From positions 62,001 to 126,000 of the forward strand of contig JAOTOM010004790.1 of the NCBI GenBank assembly GCA_034440615.1: DNA of 64,000 nt. Reading direction: 5' to 3'. Below, piece by piece: positions 20,590 through 32,362 of this stretch (the stretch's first letter is position 1; each line of letters begins with the position of its first letter). Source of the DNA: Ashinkailepas kermadecensis (taxonomy: Eukaryota > Arthropoda > Thecostraca > Neolepadidae). Both the position numbers and the translations under genes were made by a program. The notes below the pieces were generated by a model. It saw nothing but the letters and a program-made list of their open reading frames with translations, ran no database searches and had not been told where the DNA came from.

Positions 20590-22550
20590 AAGTTTAGTTA
20601 GGGCTGGAATTCTGGAAAATTCTGGCAGAAGTGTTGAGAAATGTTGTTGAATAGTTTATTTCGGGGCACAATGTGATTTGGACAATCTAAAATTAGGTGC
20701 CGAACATTTTCGTGTTGGCAGCCACAAGAACATTCAGGAGATGAACGTTTTTGAATTCGAAATAGATGGGAGTTTAGATGAGACACATCAAACCAAAGTC
20801 AGGTGTGGAGGGAGATTCCTTTCTTTGATCCAAAAGAGTAGAATTTTGGTGGACTGGACAGTGGACACACCGAACTGCTGCGTAATCGCTATTTGGAAGC
20901 GGATGTGGGAGAGACAGCGTGTGCTTTCGCTCAGGCTGTTCCAGAGACGTCCAGTAGCTGGGAAGAACGCCTTTTTAAAGGATGATGTATGGTTTGCAGT
21001 CACTGTGGGGTGGTTGGCGTTACGGAGTTCCCTACCTATATCGTGCACACGTGCTTGATGTATGATAGTACTGATGTAGCATGGTGTATTCTGTTCAGAG
21101 TCGCTTAATTTATGATAAAGTAAGGTCATACTCGTGATCTATGAGCTTTTGCACTTGCCGTTTTAAAAGCTGTACTTTTTAATTGTCTATTCATGCTAGT
21201 CACTGTGTTGGGTTGATATCTCCGGAGGTCCCAGTCACTATCGTTGTTGCTTTGCCTCGCGTGCCTGAATAGTCTGTCTTGTTTTCTAATGAGGCGTTTG
21301 AGCTCATTTGTTAACCACGGCTTTTGAAGTGGCCTTTGCAGTACCGTTGTTATGGGAATACAGGACTCGGCAGCGGTTAGAATGGCAGATATTTGCTGGC
21401 CAGTTGCAGTGTCCAAGCCGTTGTCCAAAAATTGATCCAAGATCCCAGATGCAGTCCAAGAATTCGTGCTTTGAAGCAGTGTAGTTAGTCGTGCTGGGTT
21501 TAGTCTTGTGTAACACCATATACTGTTGTAAACGCCGCGGCTTGGCTGTGGAAGAACGATGGTAAGAGATAGATAAGAGATTGATCAGTTGAGTCAGGCT
21601 TAGCATGATAGCGGCGTCTCGAAGATTGTGGTCAAAGTGTGTCCTGCCACTGTGTGTGTGCAGCGGCGGACCTAGATATATGTTCCCTGCATTCAAGTCG
21701 CCTAATATGGGTGTCGACGTCGGTGAGTGAGCATGTGCTAGCTGACACTTTCGGTGAAGCGATCGATAAAGAGCCGTTCAGAGTACAGATTCGGAGGCAA
21801 GTAAAGGCAACAGATGAGCAGAGTGGATTCCTGAATTTTATCCTTGGACCAAATTCATTCCTTACCCTCTATTTCTAGTTCACTGAGCCTTTTGATCGAC
21901 AGTGATGCATCTGCATATAATGCAGCACCGCCTCCTTTTCTATTTCTATGGCGTAATAATACATGATATTCGTTAAGCTTGTACATGAACGGATTGATTG
22001 TTTCATCCAGTTCAGGCTTCGTTAATCCTCGGACCTGCAGTTATTTTCAACAAATTGCTGCAGTTCATCTTGCCTGTTTCCTGCAGCAATGCTGTTGATA
22101 TTTAGAGGACAAATATTCAGTTCCCGCGATAACATAGATGCCACTTTATCTTATTTTTTTTTCTTAGCGCTACCTTGTCTGCGAAAGTGGTGTGAAAAGC
22201 TCGTAGTGAATGTGGGAGACCGCAGTCAGGCACGGTGCGTGCGGAAATGGGTGAGGTGGTAGGCAAGTATAGGAAAGCAGAACGATTACCAGCCGTTGGG
22301 TGCGTAAAGCTCAGATCAGTCTCCAAGCGAGATTGCGGTTCTGATAGGACGACACGGCAGGTCGGGTAGTGACTCGCAGCCTCAAATAAGGTGTTTGCAG
22401 CTGAGGGCTCAGGCGGGGACGCGACATCATGCTCCGTTGAGCGGCGGCGAAACACAGACACATTGGTGTTCGTGGCTGTGGCAAGTGACACCAGGTTGTT
22501 ACCCTTGGTATACTCCATGAGTTAGGACACACTAGCATCGAAAGCAAGTC
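20590..22550 (-). mobile_element. LINE remnant with AP-endonuclease, RT core deleted
   Basis: Minus strand, frames broken. Order from the 5' end: an unrecognised piece (22518-22117); endonuclease start at about 22130 (LNICPLNINSIAAGNRQDEL), LDETI near 22010, NRKGGGAALYADASLSIKRL and LICCLYLPPN down to about 21790; the EN-RT linker at 21440-21126 (KPWLTNELKRLIRKQDRLFR); then, without any RT catalytic motifs, a C-terminal piece (SFKKAFFPATGRLWNSL, near 20940) and a zinc-knuckle-like end at 20786-20598 (CSCGCQHENVRHLILDCPNH). The palm domain with its YxDD box is missing at about 21126, so there is a large internal deletion. The structure fits a Jockey/CR1-group LINE; I cannot fix the clade. Confidence 0.8.
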
Positions 22551-22559
22551 TCCATAGGA

Positions 22560-23470
22560 CTCAATTTGACTCGCACAACGTCAGAGGAAAGCCAAGGAAT
22601 TCCGGGGCCGAGACATGACACGCAGAGGCATACCAATTTGACCTCTAGAGGTAAAAAAAAGATCTTTAGAGCCAAAAAAGTGGTAAGAGATAAATGTCAA
22701 AATACTTGACGTAACGGAATAATTTTAACGCATAGGCGCCCGCTGTCCATCAAGGATGCAGCACATTTAATTATGTAACCTTCAAGTTACCGTTTGACCT
22801 CAGGTCACCACGGTTGGTTTATTCATGCACGATATCAATTTACTGGGTACCGAACGTAATCGTGGTGACACATTGACTTCATTGACTTGTCTTTCTGACT
22901 TGATGACTTTATTTGACAATTACGGGGTACCGAATAACATCTTCCTGAATACACTAATTAGATGGATATTAAATAGCACCGAATAATGCCACATCGAGCA
23001 AGGAAGCAGCACGTCCAAGCATGTGACCTTCAAGTTTAACATTTGACCTCGGGTCAGGATTGATGAAATTCCGAAAAAAAGGAAATATTTCCACTGGGCT
23101 TTCAGAAATGCATTCACAAATATCCTCTGATTTGTCTGAAATTTGACAAAACCTTAGCAGCCGTTGTCGTACATGCACTACGACACATTTTGTTGTGCTA
23201 TAACGAACCCTTTCACCTACAGAGGTCGAAAAGGTCAACGAGATCAAATATCTGATACCGCATAACTTGCCGTGGAATTCACTTATTTGAACGATTTAAA
23301 CGCTCATGCGACCGCTATCAAGATAGAACGCGGCACACCAAATCACCTAGTCCCTCAAGGTCACCATTTGACCTCTTGTTAAGGAATGTATTAACATTAC
23401 GCCGTATGGGAAAATACTGGGGTACCGAATAACATATTCCGGAATTATTTTCAGATAGCATGTATGGATG
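22560..23470. repeat. very degenerate long-unit repeat
   Basis: Three recurring blocks suggest an old satellite: GGGTACCGAA(TAACAT) at about 22846, 22924 and 23421; ACCTTCAAGTT..TTTGACCTC.GGTCA at about 22784 and 23026; TTTGACCTCTTGTT at 23365. Spacing is irregular. Confidence 0.45.
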
Positions 23471-24235
23471 AGGTTCCAAATTTGTTTTGCAATAGTTCTG
23501 GAATTCACACAAATACATGTTAGGCTACTCTTTTCCTTCCCAGGAATGTTTTTTGTTCTTTGTTTTTTCCTCTGTTTTGAACCCCAGCCTCATCTCCCCA
23601 TGACCTGCCTAGTTTCCCTCCTGCAAATATGTACTCAGAACCTACTCACATCTGTTGCTCTGTAATTCCACGCCTCTTTTGCTTATATGGAGCAAATCCA
23701 ATGCAAATACATATGTCTTGCCCCACAAATCATCCCACAGATCCCAAAATCCTTCCCATTCTCTCCACAAAGCTTTGCCGCCATAATGTTAATTCATACG
23801 GCCCTTGACTACCACTTCTGACTAGCTCACAACATTGGAAGGATAGATGCAATTACACACCTCTTCCGACTAGGACACGTTTTCAAGCGAGCTACGCAAC
23901 AGTGGCCCCATGTTGTTGCAAAGTGTTGGTGTTCTCATGCTTTGTTCGGCGACCATATTAAAATCGGCCATACCAAACGCCTCTGGCGTCCTCATGCATT
24001 TGCCGCCGTAAGCAATGTATGCATAATTTTCAGCTTAGCATAATTCGGCAGATAATTGTTGGTGTGCGGTGCGTTTGTCGTGTGATTTGCCCTAGCTATT
24101 CTCAAAGAACCAGCTTCCTCAAAGGTAATAAAAACCGCTAATCAACCAGCGCGGAACAGGAGTAACCATGAGAGCTAAGTAGGTCAATTTTCACATGACT
24201 AATTTTTTCCATGAAGTGCAAGTCAGGATTTTACA
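23471..24235. other. no recognisable feature
   Basis: AT-rich stretch with no protein or repeat signal. Confidence 0.35.
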
Positions 24236-24247
24236 AGTTGTTCCTTA

Positions 24248-24450
24248 CCTCCACTGCGTCCGGGCAGGCATTTGCACCGCCCATTCCCCTCAGCTGCGAG
24301 AAGCAGTTCTCGACGCCATCGTGATTAAGGTGTGTCGTCATCCAACACTGCATTTCTCTGCTTTCTTTGCGAAATGTATGCTGGCTGCGTGGAGCGCAGA
24401 TGTTCTCCAGAATGCCGTGCTGGAACGGCAGAAGAGCGGCGACAACGCCT
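24248..24450 (-). CDS. P-type transposase C-terminal exon
   Basis: Minus strand. It encodes LLPFQHGIL, then QCWMTTHLNHDGVENCFSQLRG and MGGANACPDAVE, ending at a strong donor (GAG|GTAAGG). In P-element/THAP9 proteins the equivalent conserved signature is L-N-Q-D-x-L-E-N-F-F-S-x-x-R, with an acidic residue important for catalysis; here the Glu of GVEN is kept. It lies downstream of the other transposase blocks in the same orientation. Confidence 0.75.
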
Positions 24451-24529
24451 CCAGGGCTCTTCGGTGTGCACGAGCTATATCTTAGCATCCAAGGTTCATT
24501 TAGTACCGAAGTTCATAACGTCCAAAGCT

Positions 24530-24860
24530 CGCAACATCCATGGATCATAACGTCCAAAATGCGAAATAAAGTCCAAAATGTATTTGACAGTGTGCGTTGT
24601 GCACCTCCGCACAGCTGTTGTCAGCTCCTCCATCCGGTTAAGGGCAGCGTCCTGCACGGCTTGATAGCAGGGGTGATCCCGTACCCACGACGTTCCGGAG
24701 GCGTCCAGTTGTTGAAAACATCGAACCAGCCATTCACGGTCTCAATCACCTTGGACTGATTCGCACGTCGGGGTAGAAGATACGCCGTACCACTGCTCAC
24801 CGCCCACTCACTGCGCAGTAGATAGCCGTACCACTGGCTGAACAGCTAGGTGGTCGGACT
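24530..24860 (-). CDS. P-type transposase middle exon, frameshifted
   Basis: Minus strand. NQSKVIETVNGWFDVFNNW and TPPERRGYG, then a shift to the frame reading DHPCYQAVQDAALNRMEELT down to a stop near 24510. The sequence T-V-N-x-W-F-D-V-F-N matches the conserved (V/I)xxxxxWFDxxNS segment of THAP9-like proteins. A possible splice acceptor (TTTGGGTTGCAG) lies upstream at about 24890. Confidence 0.65.
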
Positions 24861-25214
24861 GACTCGTTGGCTGCTCTGCCCACAAGCCTGCAACCCAAAC
24901 AACACTTAGGACAATGATTCAATAAAAAGAGAAGATTTTCTTTACAGCAGAGCTGAGGTGGGTGATGGGTGGGTTCCGACTATCCAGTTCACTTCCGACT
25001 ATCATGCTATTTGAGGATGTAAGTATTGGATGATAAAAATGCTATGTCAAAATTCTTAAGGTGTCAAACCGATCATAGAACAGATAATCACTCCGTAATT
25101 ATTTGTCCTATATGCAGAACTTCCGAAGTTAGTCGCGGAAGTCGTAGGATAGTTCATCTTAACCTCCCCCAGGGAGGTCGCGGGCTAACACGATTATATA
25201 TATCTCACTAATTC

Positions 25215-25421
25215 ACACCTCAACATGATACCTGGCCAGTGTCGGGCAGACCCGTAGCTCTCCGCGGTCTTTCTCCAAGAGTTCGCTGGAGGACTGGCGA
25301 CTCACCAGGGCCGCTCCACCGGATGCCCTTGGGAAGACAAGATCTCCATCCTCGACGCCGGCATCAGTCCTCAGAAATAGCTTAATCTGATGGGGCGAAT
25401 CGACGGACACCCACAGGCGCC
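25215..25421 (-). CDS. P-type transposase exon with D-x-P-H motif
   Basis: Minus strand, bounded by an acceptor-like TTCCATTACAG and a donor-like GAG|GTGTGA. It encodes LWVSVDSPHQIKLFLRT, RQSSSELLEKDRGELRVC and PTLARYHVE. VDSPHQIK corresponds to the F-D-x-P-H-L-(I/L)-K motif of P-element transposases, and the ELLEKD..ELR..P.L...H part to the segment that follows it. Confidence 0.72.
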
Positions 25422-25669
25422 TGTAATGGAAAATGTCGTATGATAGGTGGGCAGAATAGGATAAACCATGTGCAGGTGGTTTACACTTGCATGGTGCAAC
25501 GGCAGGTGCAATAACGATGTGACAGTGATGGTAGAAGGAAAACACAAAATGAAAAACCGAACGAAAGGCGACCAAAACGTCTGCTAAGCACTGTTGGTAA
25601 ACGCAATAACGTCCAAATTCAACATCAATGGAACATGTTGCATGTGTTCCTGATAACTGTGACAATATG

Positions 25670-26070
25670 GCAATTCAGGATAATAGGGTACCATTGAGGA
25701 TCAGCAGGATGCTGGATTTGAGTGGAATGGATGGATTCCTGTCGGCGACACCCGCTCTCCTCCACATGGTCCCATCAGAGGAGACCATATCGCTCGCGGT
25801 CGCCACGATCTCCAGCGATTCCAGCTCACAGACTATTACTTCCAGCTTGTCCGTCGTCATGGCTTCATCCGGTTCGTAGAACGCAGGGTGATTCCACTCT
25901 CCCGTGAGACTGTGTACCACCAGGAGCTGAATCCTTGAAGACTGCGCAGTCTGATCGGCTGTACAGCTGTTGGCACCACCACAGTCAAGTGCCATCTCAT
26001 CGACGCACACGACAGCCACGCGCTCCATCACCTTCACCAGCACCTCCACCTCCATGACCATCACCTCGGC
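25670..26070 (-). CDS. P-type transposase RNase-H-like exon
   Basis: Minus strand. It encodes VMERVAVVCVDEMALD (first catalytic Asp in DEM), RIQLLVVHSLTGEWNHPAFY, LEVIVCELESLEIVATASDM (second Asp in SDM), SSDGTMWRRAGVADRNPS. This order and spacing fit the DDE core of THAP9/P-element proteins. A GT donor (CTCAATG|GTACCC) follows near 25687, but its phase does not fit the next acceptor, which suggests damage or another splice site. Confidence 0.75.
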
Positions 26071-26231
26071 CAGGTATGACGTGTTTCAGAACTTCCACGG
26101 AGGCTTCGATCATACCTTCGCCAACGCGAAAGTATCTGGTCCAGCGCGATAGACTGTATGACGCAGGCAGTAATCGCGCAAATGTTCTCCAATGGCGGGA
26201 AAGGAAATATACATTCAGGCCCTGTTCAGAC

Positions 26232-26525
26232 CTAGCTGTCATGCATAGCTGTTGATGGCAGAAGAGATGGAACTCCACCTTTCTTGAGGATGGGACGTAC
26301 GTTTGGCATCGTGCTTGTCTTCACTAAATATTCCTCATCATAGTCACTTCGCGTGAAATGATTTGAGCACACCGAAGCAATGTCCACATTGATTGCATCT
26401 GCACCATGGCCACATCGATAAATCGAAGCATCTTGTATTCTCTGTTTTTTTTGTTTTGGAAATCGAAAAAGATACTTTTTATCTGTATGTGGAGTCTTGC
26501 ACTGTGCGGCGGCACAATATGACGT
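26232..26525 (-). CDS. THAP-type zinc finger
   Basis: Minus strand, about 97 codons to a TAG at 26234-26232. It shows the C2CH pattern: C4 and C9 in SYCAAAQC, C53 and H56 in SVCSNHF, with FRFP at residues 20-23 and the closing LKKGGVPSLLPS in place of the usual A-V-P-T/S-L/I-F. The expected initiator Met lies where the codon is ACG (26525-26523), two residues before the first Cys region, and the next upstream in-frame codon block contains a TGA. The tryptophan usual in the middle of THAP domains is not seen. It is the DNA-binding part of the transposase downstream on the same strand. Confidence 0.82.
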   Translation of the reverse strand, partial: TSYCAAAQCKTPHTDKKYLFRFPKQKKQRIQDASIYRCGHGADAINVDIASVCSNHFTRSDYDEEYLVKTSTMPNVRPILKKGGVPSLLPSTAMHDS

Positions 26526-27595
26526 TTTTGCTGCTCAGGCAGCGTCTAAAATGAGAAAAGACAGCACCTTTTGGTCCAATTTCAACATTTTGTAAGCTAA
26601 AGTCGTTAATATTTAGTTACTTTATCACTACGCAGCGTATGCCAAATGGAAATCAGATCAGTGGCTCAATGTTGAACAACTTTGCCTGTCTGTTTGTTTC
26701 TTCAACTGCTTGTACTAACAGATTAGCAAACAGGACTGCAGTCAAATTTTCATTTTGGTCTTTAGAGGTCAGAGAGCATACACATTGATTTTGCTTTAGA
26801 TGTTTGCAACCCTAAACCAAATCATGGCTACGCCATTGTTCTCGGACATCTGGGGGCGTCTGAAGATGGAGAGCTGCTGGGAATTTGCCAGATGCAATGG
26901 ACCCCTTAGGGCTGACAGAACTCTGAGAGCTGGAGGACCGGCTGGGAACAGGAGTGGCTCATGGGAGCTGGAGTGTCTCTCATGAAGCCGGAGGAGCATT
27001 TGAGACAGCTGGAAGGTCCCCTCGAAGTTGGCTCTTCAAGCTGGAGTGACGCCATGAAGCTGGACGGATCTCCTAAAGCTGGGGTGCTTCATAACGTCTG
27101 GCGGCCACCTTTCACTGCATGTGCTGCACGTGGGGCCCGTAGTTCGCTGATACTTGCAGGCGTTGGAGGGCTCCTGGAAGATTTAGTACCGCTGTAGCTT
27201 GAGGTGCCCTGGGAGTTGCAGAACTTCGGAAAATTTTGGAAAATCGGGGGCCTTCTAGGGATAGGAATATGACTAGATGCCCCTTCCGACGGCGCCAAGA
27301 ACCCTTTTAGACATGGAAGAGCGGACATGACTTCAGTATTTTTATGGAAGGGCACATGCCCCTCCGACTTCCAGTGCGGAAGTATGTATTCATGATCATT
27401 TGTGCCCAGCCACAGTTGAATAGATCGAGAGCGGGGTGTCGGCTCAACAGTTCTTCCCTGGGGTGGTGGAAGGAAGACCTTCCAATATACTGCTTACTGC
27501 ATCAGGACACATACCGTCTGCTATGTCGGGACACATGTTGTCTACTCTGTCCGGGGAAGCCAAGATCGCAGTCCCACAACGGCTTGTGATTATAA
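26526..27595. other. no recognisable feature
   Basis: Upstream side of the transposase. It contains a faint GCTGGAGG..-type repetition (26930-27080) and nothing else that I recognise. Confidence 0.3.
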
Positions 27596-27596
27596 C

Positions 27597-27800
27597 AACC
27601 GCCCAAATGCCCAATATTACCCGAACATAGACCCAACACCAAGCGCAGGTGCCCTCCTCCACAGGCCCCCAACAGTGGGTTAGCAGACCTTCAAAGACAA
27701 GGGATGTCCAATATTGATCCAGGTGCTCAGCATCAGCTTGAGCGCACCACCACAGCAGCCCAGAGCCGCCAGCAGCAGCCCAAGCGATCGAAAAGTAAGT
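27597..27800 (+). CDS. possible exon of unknown gene
   Basis: An open frame without ATG start reads PNTKRRCPPPQAPNSGLADL, then QRQGMSNIDPGAQHQLER and QQQPKRSKS. It contains an acceptor-like CCTCCTCCACAG (27651-27662) and ends at a consensus donor AAA|GTAAGT (about 27796). The peptide is polar, Q-rich and has a basic KRSK patch. No family recognised. Alternatively it is a chance frame. Confidence 0.2.
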
Positions 27801-28285
27801 CGACGTTCTGCTGCATTAAGGACTATGTCCTGAGTCCCGACTAAGACTAGGTCTTCCGATGCTCAGAATTTCAGACATTTCAGACAGTCATGAAATTTCA
27901 CCCCGTGGGCGAAATTCTTGAGAGGAAGAACAACATCCAAGGTAAACAGTTAATAATATTGCAACCGTCTCCATGGATTTTTGTCCGGCCAATTTTAATA
28001 CAGCACCGTCGCATCCAAATATTACTTGACGTAAAGTTGTCAAACACTGATATTCACTGCACAAACACTGACAAACACTGACATAGGTTTTCTTTTTGGT
28101 GGTGGGGAGGGGGCAGTCAGCATGGCCATCCATGCAAAAATACTCCCTCTCACATTCTAAAGTTCCGGTTGCGCCCCTCGCTGCCAAGCACCCCACCACA
28201 ACAATCACCATGCTAAATAATTGGACGCTTAGGTATCTTATTCAAGAACGTCGAAGATATCGCTCTACCCTGCATAAAATGACAT
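27801..28285. other. no recognisable feature
   Basis: Short CAAACACTGA repeats near 28035-28082 (four copies of about 12 bases). Nothing else seen. Confidence 0.35.
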
Positions 28286-28336
28286 TTTTTGGGGGTTGGT
28301 CTCCCCCTCTTAGGAAAATCCTGGCTGCGCCTATGT
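28286..28336 (-). mobile_element. terminal piece of a CATAGGCGCAGCCAGG transposon family
   Basis: CCTGGCTGCGCCTATG (28320-28335) is the exact reverse complement of the left terminus of the MITE-like element at 53861, preceded by the same C-rich run (CTCCCCCTCTTAGGAAAAT). The other end was not located, so it may be truncated. Confidence 0.5.
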
Positions 28337-30490
<2,154 letters not shown>

Positions 30491-30609
30491 GTGGGGCCCC
30501 TTCAACGCCAAAGGCGTCGTACTCTGACACCAGTTGGAATCATGGGTGGCGTCTGTTGTCTCCTGGTGGGGTCTCGAGTCGGTGTGACGTTCGATTGAGC
30601 CCCCATTGA

Positions 30610-31205
30610 TTGCAGATCTGACCATGGGACGTGGGCCGGCCATGTGAAATGGAACTTCCATGAGACATGGGACCCATGTTCCAGCCATGAGACCACATGT
30701 ACCGGTCATGGCACATGGAACCTCCATGAGACATGGGACATAGACCTTCCATGAGACATGGGACCCATGTTCCAGCCATGGGACCACATGTGCCGGTCAT
30801 GGAACATGGAACTTCCATGAGACATGGGACATATACCTTCCATGAGACATGGTACCACGCAGACCGGCCATGGGACATGGAGCTTCCATGAGACATTGGC
30901 TCACATGGGCCAACCATGCGACGACATGGGTCGGCAATGGGACATGGAACGTCCACGAGACATGGAACTTCCATGAGACATCGGACCACACAGACCGGCC
31001 ATGGGACATGGAGCTTCCATGAGACATTGGATCCCATGTACCAACCATGGGAATACATGGGTCGGCCATGGGACATGGAACTTTCATTAGACATGGAACC
31101 CATATGTCAGCCATGACATCACATGGGCCGGCCATGTAACATGGAACTTCCATGTGACATGTGCCGGCCGTGGGACATGGAGCTTCCATGAGACATGGGA
31201 CCCCA
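30610..31205. repeat. CATGAGACATGG minisatellite with ~90-bp higher-order unit
   Basis: CTTCCATGAGACATGGGAC recurs with alternating spacings of about 66 and 24 bases between 30657 and 30838, giving a ~90-base composite unit; later copies are more irregular (about 46-55). Because the strings are CATG-rich and partly palindromic, both strands carry frames reading M-S-H-G-S-S-M or similar. These are by-products. Confidence 0.9.
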
Positions 31206-31727
31206 TGGCGCAGCCGCCCAGTGCGCTGCTAGTTCATCAACCTCGGCACTGCTGGCTCCTGATAATATATGCAAAGCTTGGCGACAGCTGCGAGTTAAGC
31301 CCTGCTCCGTGAGTTGGTCGTTCCACTCCCACCTGGGAATCGGAATTGGCTGTTTCGATTGTAAAGAACAGCATTCTGACTGTGAAGCTGAATGCATTTG
31401 TAGGTTTGGTGCCGTTGCCATCGCCGTCGTGGTCGTGACACATATTTTTGGTGTGAAAATGGGTGGAAGATACAACTTATTGAATACTGAATTAATTTGC
31501 AGAAGTTTTTGCATCTCGTGCCTCTAGATGGGTGTAATAGACTTGGGGGCGTTGTCTTTCTCTCTAGTAATTGATTAAAAAAACACTTATCGTATGTTCC
31601 CCCATTTTTCGATTTCCCATCGTTTTTAGGGCCTCCAAAATATAACCAAAAATACTTCGTAGTCAAACCTAACCGCTAGTAGGCCAGGAATGTAGCTGTG
31701 TACGTTTTTGCTCGCCCCTCACCAATA
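31206..31727. other. no recognisable feature
   Basis: No repeat or protein recognised. Confidence 0.35.
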
Positions 31728-31868
31728 TTGGCCATGCTCCCAATAATTTCAACTTCTAACATGGGACACTATGTGGTATGCCCCCCCAATCCATTTGGAC
31801 CCACCCATGGCCTGCATGTATTGTGCCCTCCCAATAATTTCCAGAAACCATGTCTTGGACCCGTCACT
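31728..31868 (+). repeat. interspersed repeat, copy 1 (family also at 47775)
   Basis: CAATAATTTCAACTTCTAAC, CCAATCCATTTGGACCCACC and GGCCTGCATGTATTGTGCCC appear in the same order, reverse-complemented and diverged, at 47775-47892. Two inverted copies imply an interspersed repeat of unknown type. Confidence 0.65.
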
Positions 31869-31882
31869 AACCTACAAGGGGC

Positions 31883-31969
31883 TACTCTTCGCCCGCGACC
31901 AATCGGCGTGAGTGATTGGCGACGCTATATGGCTCAACGGTCGACGTGTCGGAAAGCCAATAACCAACC
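31883..31969 (+). mobile_element. 5'-truncated SINE with 14-bp target duplication
   Basis: SINE body (TCGCCCGCGACCAATCGGCG, GATTGGCGACGCTATATGGC, TCGACGTGTCG, AATAACCAACC) lies between perfect direct repeats AACCTACAAGGGGC (31869-31882 and 31970-31983). No tRNA head. The same 5' cut-off point (before CTCTTCGCCC) recurs at 44572 and 55803. Confidence 0.92.
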
Positions 31970-32288
31970 AACCTACAAGGGGCAGTGATTGCTTCGTTCG
32001 CCAGGGGCGGAAACTTTCCCAGAGCTGGGGAAGAGGGCAAGTGTCATTTTGAAGTCCATTATTTCTATTCAACGCCGTGTTAAGCTCGTTCAACATTTGG
32101 AAAGGCACCGACTTTGCTCTCCCCGCTTGGGACGCACCCTGTCGTTCAGCCCCTCAGGGTCTGACGCAGAGGGGGCACAAGGGGCATGTTCCTTCTATGA
32201 CAGAGGGACCAGGCAAGGCGCCCATCCGTGGAGGTTCGAGTGCACCCTCTCAAATTGTTCAGCCAAAGGCGCCACTGAGGCGAAAATG

Positions 32289-32345
32289 GGCGCTAAATGA
32301 CCACGTAGTCGGCGCGCCTTTAAGCCCAAATAGTCGATCAATCAA
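32289..32345 (+). mobile_element. 57-bp LINE-tail insertion with target duplication
   Basis: The insert has only the stem-loop tail (GGCGCTAAATGACC, GTAGTCGGCGCGCC, TTAAGCCCAAAT, ATCAATCAA). Direct repeats CCACTGAGGCGAAAATG (32272-32288) and CCACTGAGACGAAAATG (32346-32362) flank it with one mismatch. Confidence 0.9.
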
Positions 32346-32362
32346 CCACTGAGACGAAAATG

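Larger units (their letters stand above)
24240..26525 (-). mobile_element. THAP / P-element-like (THAP9-like) transposase gene, degraded
   Basis: Minus-strand, multi-exon. In order: THAP zinc finger (26525-26232); a helix-rich linker SRWTRYFRVGEGMIEASVEVLKH (near 26170-26090); first DDE block (26060-25680) with VVCVDEMAL and VVHSLTGEW and SDMVSSDGTMWRRAGV; a block at 25420-25215 with LWVSVDSPHQIK and ELRVCPTLARYHVE; a block near 24760-24700 with KVIETVNGWFDVFNNW; and a C-terminal block near 24435-24248 with LLPFQHGIL and LNHDGVENCFSQLRGMGG. These correspond in order to the THAP, RNase-H-like and C-terminal parts of P-element/THAP9 transposases. Splice-like sites are visible (acceptor TTCCATTACAG before 25420; donor GAG|GTAAGG at about 24247). 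The THAP start codon is ACG and frames do not join cleanly, so it is probably a pseudogene. No terminal inverted repeats were identified. Confidence 0.82.
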
